From: Butyrivibrio sp. NC2002
GTDB lineage: Bacteria > Bacillota > Clostridia > Lachnospirales > Lachnospiraceae
Reading direction: 5' to 3'
Assembly (NCBI RefSeq): GCF_000702265.1
Contig: NZ_JNKZ01000004.1
Coordinates: 248,001 to 312,000, forward strand
DNA length: 64,000 nucleotides
The notes under the pieces are model-generated. The model saw only the letters and a program-made list of their open reading frames with translations, had not been told where the DNA came from and ran no database searches. This document shows positions 60,137 through 64,000 of this stretch, in pieces; position 1 is the stretch's first letter, and every line of letters starts with the position of its first letter. Position numbers and translations under genes: made by a program.

Positions 60137-60550
60137 TTACATCACCATAATCAGAGTGCCTGCACCAATAAGCACACATCCTATAAGAGATTTCGTTGTA
60201 AACTCCTCATGCAGAAAAACAAACGCCAGTACAAGTGTAATGACAACACTGAGTTTGTCTATCGGAACCACCTTAGATGCCTCTCCCATCTGCAAAGCCT
60301 TGTAATAACATAGCCATGATGCTCCTGTAGCCAGTCCCGAAAGGATAAGAAATATCCAGCTCTTTCTGCTTATGGTATTGATACCACCCTGAGCATTGGT
60401 GACAAAAACCATACCCCAGGCCATTACCACCACAACGCATGTCCTTATTGCTGTGGCAAGATTCGAATTAACTCCATCTATACCCACCTTTGCCAGGATA
60501 GATGTCAACGCAGCAAACACTGCTGAAAGAATTGCAAATAACAGCCACAT
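60137..60550 (-). CDS. EamA-type small permease (second copy)
   Basis: A 137-residue membrane protein, near-identical in layout to that at 14692-15105 (FAILSAVFAALTSILAKVGI, then VVPIDKLSVVITLVLAFVFL). ATG 60550 has GAGG nine bases upstream. It overlaps nothing and follows the DUF4298 gene closely. Substrate unknown. Confidence 0.9.
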   Translation of the reverse strand: MWLLFAILSAVFAALTSILAKVGIDGVNSNLATAIRTCVVVVMAWGMVFVTNAQGGINTISRKSWIFLILSGLATGASWLCYYKALQMGEASKVVPIDKLSVVITLVLAFVFLHEEFTTKSLIGCVLIGAGTLIMVM

Positions 60551-60554
60551 GTCT

Positions 60555-61106
60555 TCAATCCTCACTCCCTGTATTTATCCAGTCCATCATTTCCTTATTG
60601 CGTTCCAGCAGGTTATAGATTCCGTCCTCTGACAAAACACCACGCTTCAGTCTCTCAGGAAAAGTCCCTTTCTCATCCATGGCAAAATCATCCTTCCACT
60701 GCTGACTTGTATAGTATTCCTCAAGCCTTTTGATATCAGACTGAAATTCCTTATACTCTTCTATTTTCGCTTCCAAAGCATCAAGCCTTGCAGTCGCTTT
60801 ATCCAGCAGAGCTTCCATTTGATATATATGCTGTGGTATGTTTTCACTAGCAAGCCTTCTTTGGAATTTATTCTTGCTCCCGTTGTACTTTTTCTCCACC
60901 TCGTAATCAGGTACCCATATCTGAGCCTCATCTATCTTATCCAAAACAAGTGACAGTGCTTCTTCATTGCTGATACCTTCATTTATCTGCTTCTTGTAAG
61001 CCTGGTACATCCACTCCGCTATCTTTGATTTCTGTTTATTCTTAAGCTGGCCATAGCTCTTGTTCATCTGAAGGAGCTTTCCATTTACCATTTTGTGTTT
61101 ACTCAT
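60555..61106 (-). CDS. DUF4298-domain protein
   Basis: A 183-residue helical protein. The C-terminal 90 residues fit DUF4298: KRLEEYYTSQQWKDDFAMDE, then RLKRGVLSEDGIYNLLER. N-terminal 75 residues are a helical basic region (KNKQKSKIAEWMYQAYKKQI). The function of DUF4298 is unknown. The next gene (EamA) begins five bases later, so one transcript is likely. Confidence 0.85.
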   Translation of the reverse strand: MSKHKMVNGKLLQMNKSYGQLKNKQKSKIAEWMYQAYKKQINEGISNEEALSLVLDKIDEAQIWVPDYEVEKKYNGSKNKFQRRLASENIPQHIYQMEALLDKATARLDALEAKIEEYKEFQSDIKRLEEYYTSQQWKDDFAMDEKGTFPERLKRGVLSEDGIYNLLERNKEMMDWINTGSED

Positions 61107-61239
61107 ATGTCTGTTCCCATCTCATCGCATCTTATCTTATGAAATATTATACTCGCATTCCGGCACCACAAGCACCCATTTTAGGCAGATCACGTTTTCA
61201 CCGAATCTTCACACTTTCCCCACAGAATTTTAGTTTGGC

Positions 61240-61320
61240 TTAAGTAAGATTAGTTATCATAAAAGCATCAAGAGGAACGCAGAACCTCTTGGAACCCCTC
61301 ATAGAAACACTTTTCTTCAT
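61240..61320 (-). repeat. repeat element copy 2 with small ORF
   Basis: The minus strand order is again hairpin (AGCTGCCAG/CTGGCAGCT, 61329-61358), ATGAAGAAAAGTGTT, and AGAGG/CCTCTT hairpin. The ORF from 61320 has 26 codons (MKKSVSMRGSKRF onward). Compare with copy 1 at 58556-58690. The other part of this 325-base gap has a hairpin at 61373-61392 and no gene. Confidence 0.5.
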
Positions 61321-61431
61321 AAAACACAAGCTGCCAGAAACATGACAATCTGGCAGCTAACCCTCAAAAACTCAGCTGCAGAAATGCAGCTTTTATATAT
61401 TAATCACATAGGGCTTACGATCACCGTATTC

Positions 61432-62067
61432 TTACCCATCTTCTTCCTGCCACTTTTCCTCCTCAAGCACCGACAGAAGAGACGTTGCAAGCGAATCCCC
61501 TTTTTCTCTTAACTCTGTCAGGACTCCCTGCTGTTCCTCTATTATAGACAAAGCTTCCTGCTTTCTATCAAGGTTCAGATAACACAGTGCAAGCATAATC
61601 CTGTACATGATCTTCCTTCTCTGATCAAGGACAATCTTGTCGCCCATATTTTCAAACTCCGAAAGAGCAGCCTGATAATCCTGCTTGCAGACATAGGCTC
61701 TTCCCCTGTTCAGATGCAGTATCTGCTTAAGCACTGCCGATTTGGGATTTCCAATCATATCCGTGAGTTCTGCCATGTACATGTCCGGATCTTTCTCCAA
61801 AAGCGGATTCAGTGACTCTATCTTTTTCAGAAGTCCCATAGCCCAGACAACATTTATAATTGCAGTTATTATCAGAACAGCTACCCCATATATCAGATAA
61901 ACTAATATTGATGTAGCCTTATTATCAAATTTCAGGTCACAAAATGAAGCTGCCATTATCGATACGACAAATATTGTCACCAAGCCTACAACTCTTATTT
62001 TTTTCTTCTGTTTTTGTACAGCCTTACCGTACCCACTCTGAATCTCTATTGCAGATCCATCTGACAT
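61432..62067 (-). CDS. membrane protein with TPR-like end
   Basis: A 211-residue protein. Two transmembrane helices (VVGLVTIFVVSIMAASFCDL, ILVYLIYGVAVLIITAIINV) lie at about 25-85, followed by a helical-repeat region with HLNRGRAYVCKQDYQAALSE and ALCYLNLDRKQEALSIIEEQ. Start 62067 has GGGAGG upstream. May be a scaffold or regulator; unknown. Confidence 0.75.
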   Translation of the reverse strand: MSDGSAIEIQSGYGKAVQKQKKKIRVVGLVTIFVVSIMAASFCDLKFDNKATSILVYLIYGVAVLIITAIINVVWAMGLLKKIESLNPLLEKDPDMYMAELTDMIGNPKSAVLKQILHLNRGRAYVCKQDYQAALSEFENMGDKIVLDQRRKIMYRIMLALCYLNLDRKQEALSIIEEQQGVLTELREKGDSLATSLLSVLEEEKWQEEDG

Positions 62068-62152
62068 TTTTAAAGTCCTCCCAACAACATCAATAATAAT
62101 TGCAGCCCCGCAAATCATAACAAGCCTTACTTCACCTTCTGATTTCTGTAAA

Positions 62153-63982
62153 TCATAGCATATTTCCAGGCCTGCTCATCCTTCCTGTCCATCCAAGGCT
62201 CCTTGCCCACGTCTTGGTCTCAGCCTTTTCCTCCGGATCATCGCCTGCCAGTGTCTCAAGCATTTCATAAAAACCGCTTATCCCGCCTACATCATCAAGG
62301 ACATATAAGCCGTCTGCTGCCACGCATTTCGGATGCTGTTTCACATCCACATATGCAAGCACGTCGCGAAGTTCCTCCTCCACAGCCTGGTCCCCGTTGT
62401 AATATCTGTATCGCTCAAGGCCATCATTCTCATTCATTATATCGATCACGAAAGCCTTGCATGTTGTCAGGTCTGCATTAGTCTTTCTGTCATATTTATC
62501 CATCACGGTGATCTTTACACACCAGCCATCGCCATAATCATACAGATAATAAATCGTATCAAAAAGCGGTGTGAGTCTCGGGTTAAACTCATTAAAAAGT
62601 CTGTGGCATCCGTCTTCATATAGCGGAATCATATAATCCGCCCTGTCCAGCCACTCCTCAGCTGTTCTCCCGGTCTCATCCATCAGCCCATCAGCATTCC
62701 CGAAATATAGCCTGTCTTCCACATTATTTCTGTTATGGCGCCATAATTTCAGGTTATCTGCTGCCTCAATATAATCCTTAACTGTCTGCTCACCCAAACC
62801 TGCTATCTTCTCATCGATTCTCTTCTTCTTTTTATCAAGTCTCTCGAGCCATTTTGCATAAGCCTTTTCCCTGGCCTTCCCTGCCCTGGGTGCCTTATTT
62901 GTCAGAAGCTCACCGAGCGTAAGTCTTTCATTCAGGAAGTTAAGATTTTCCTCCATGATTATCTTGCTGTTCATCTCATCAAGTGACATGTCAGCTGTAA
63001 ACTTGGGATAATCCTCTGAAAACTTCTTCACCTTTCTCTGCGAATCAAAATATGTCTCACAAACAGCTTTCTGAGAATATGGCCCTTCGTATTTCCTCTT
63101 GAGCCAACTTTTTACACTCTCGCCTTCCTGGTAATCATCATCCCAGTAAAAGTCCGTGGAATCATCTGCTGGAAAATGTAAAAGGCTTCCGCACAGATTT
63201 TTCCATCCGCCTACTGTACCCCTTGTAATTCCTTGGAATTCATCCTTGGATATACAGAAGTTATGCAGGTGACCGTTCTGCCATCCAAAAAGTCTCTGTA
63301 TCATGTAATGCATTGCATGAAGGTTCATTGTGCTGGGCACCAGAACTTCGCGGGATATACCCTCTTTTGCTTTTGCAAGCTTCAGAAAATCATGTTCTTC
63401 ATCCGCATCAAGACCAAGCCCGTTTTCTCCCCACATGAAATGATCCCTTAATTCAACCTTCAACCTGTATACTGATTCATTATTCAAAAACGGATTTCGT
63501 TCAAGTTCTTCTTCGGTGTGGGGCTTTATGTTTATATTCCCTTCGCCCTGCGCTCCGTTCTCCATCAGGTAATCAATATCAATGCCCCGTTCTATAGTCA
63601 TGGCAGCTTCACCCTTATTTCTCATGTTCTCAGCTGCAACATGCATACGGTCACGATACTCTTTTGATTTCATGGCATCCGTTGAATCCGATTTACCGTA
63701 CTGACCACGGGAATATGGTAAAAACGTCTGTATTGTCCTGACATCCTTCCCCAGCTTCTCAGCGATTTCCTCTGTTGAAAAGCCCTGCTGCCGAAGATCT
63801 GCTATCTGCTTCGTCCTCTTAGAACTCCATAATCCTTCCGTTATCAGAACCCTCTGCACCCTCACCTGCGTGGTATTAAGTTTTTTTGCGATCTGGGCTA
63901 TTGACTTAGTAGTCTCATACTCGTCTATAATAGACTGGTAAAGCTCATCAACTTCGTTGTTATCCGGCATCTTTTCCGTCAC
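62153..63982 (-). CDS. pRiA4b ORF-3-like protein with HTH N-terminus
   Basis: A 609-residue protein. Residues 10-100 hold two helix-turn-helix segments (SIAQIAKKLNTTQVRVQRVL and FSTEEIAEKLGKDVRTIQTF). From about 160 it carries the pRiA4b ORF-3 domain, with SRTMNLHAMHYMIQRLFGWQ-like and YYLYDYGDGWCVKITV blocks. The linker has coiled helices. GTG start at 63982 with AAAGGA upstream. Family members are found on plasmids and islands; role unknown. The gene ends near the window edge and looks complete. Confidence 0.82.
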   Translation of the reverse strand: MTEKMPDNNEVDELYQSIIDEYETTKSIAQIAKKLNTTQVRVQRVLITEGLWSSKRTKQIADLRQQGFSTEEIAEKLGKDVRTIQTFLPYSRGQYGKSDSTDAMKSKEYRDRMHVAAENMRNKGEAAMTIERGIDIDYLMENGAQGEGNINIKPHTEEELERNPFLNNESVYRLKVELRDHFMWGENGLGLDADEEHDFLKLAKAKEGISREVLVPSTMNLHAMHYMIQRLFGWQNGHLHNFCISKDEFQGITRGTVGGWKNLCGSLLHFPADDSTDFYWDDDYQEGESVKSWLKRKYEGPYSQKAVCETYFDSQRKVKKFSEDYPKFTADMSLDEMNSKIIMEENLNFLNERLTLGELLTNKAPRAGKAREKAYAKWLERLDKKKKRIDEKIAGLGEQTVKDYIEAADNLKLWRHNRNNVEDRLYFGNADGLMDETGRTAEEWLDRADYMIPLYEDGCHRLFNEFNPRLTPLFDTIYYLYDYGDGWCVKITVMDKYDRKTNADLTTCKAFVIDIMNENDGLERYRYYNGDQAVEEELRDVLAYVDVKQHPKCVAADGLYVLDDVGGISGFYEMLETLAGDDPEEKAETKTWARSLGWTGRMSRPGNML

Positions 63983-64000
63983 AGCTTTCGTTTCCTTTCG

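Overview
The window looks like a chromosomal stretch of an AT-rich, anaerobic Gram-positive bacterium of the Lachnospiraceae, most like Butyrivibrio or Pseudobutyrivibrio. The clues are the gene set (arabinofuranosidase with a sugar ABC importer lacking its own ATPase, several radical SAM enzymes, Lachnospiraceae-type lipoproteins, DUF6429 and YARHG domains), strong AGGAGG-type ribosome binding sites and low GC. This is inference; there is no rRNA or core marker beyond rarA. The window is mostly accessory DNA: many single-gene transcription units, toxin-antitoxin pairs, acetyltransferases, Nudix hydrolases, and an unusually large number of broken genes.

Layout. 1-3.7 kb: zinc-ribbon protein, deformylase remnant, sugar acetyltransferase, two GNATs, and a HigBA pair whose toxin carries a stop at codon 3. 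3.9-6.1 kb: TetR regulator divergent from a radical SAM enzyme. 6.2-12.9 kb: catabolic operon GH127 beta-L-arabinofuranosidase / solute-binding lipoprotein / two permeases, divergent from a LacI regulator with LacI-type operators between them. 13.1-14.2 kb: secreted DNA/RNA nuclease behind a predicted cyclic di-GMP-I riboswitch and terminator. 14.3-23.7 kb: EamA permease, rarA, two RhuM-like proteins (one truncated), GIY-YIG/DUF5710 protein, Nudix-kinase pair split by an A7 run, cupin, a decayed AbiE system with two inverted-repeat operators, and a frameshifted Crp/Fnr regulator. 23.6-26.9 kb: truncated nagA, CstA peptide/pyruvate-type transporter, a lipoprotein MTA/SAH nucleosidase, and a chimeric ATP-grasp fragment.

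27.5-32.3 kb holds two further radical SAM modules: one with a small hydrophobic ORF in front and a frameshifted TetR remnant, the other with DegV downstream and an intact divergent TetR. 32.3-39.4 kb: remnants, BrnT/BrnA, small metabolic and stress genes, SIMPL protein, exonuclease. 39.7-45.6 kb: mobile DNA, with a truncated IS66-type transposase, a RelE/Phd pair, an iteron-like repeat field, tRNA-Ala(GGC) flanked by copies of a 46-bp hairpin repeat, a Tn916-type integrase, two excisionase-like genes, MazF, and a GC-rich segment. 45.8-49.5 kb: candidate defence genes (Mrr-like endonuclease with a zinc/TM/YARHG partner; GIY-YIG protein with a Cas4/DUF2779-like nuclease). 49.5-64 kb: lipoproteins, Nudix, sigma-like factor, regulators, phosphatase, PD-(D/E)XK-like protein, Tag glycosylase, EamA, DUF4298 protein, TPR-like membrane protein and a pRiA4b ORF-3-like protein.

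Two themes stand out. First, a TetR/radical SAM module is present three times in about 28 kb, in different states of integrity. Second, the window is full of paralogue pairs and 3'- or 5'-truncated gene pieces (at least a dozen described here), several with a single missing or extra base in a homopolymer. That pattern fits either a decaying, recombination-prone region or homopolymer sequencing errors, and it must be separated by reads before pseudogene calls are trusted.
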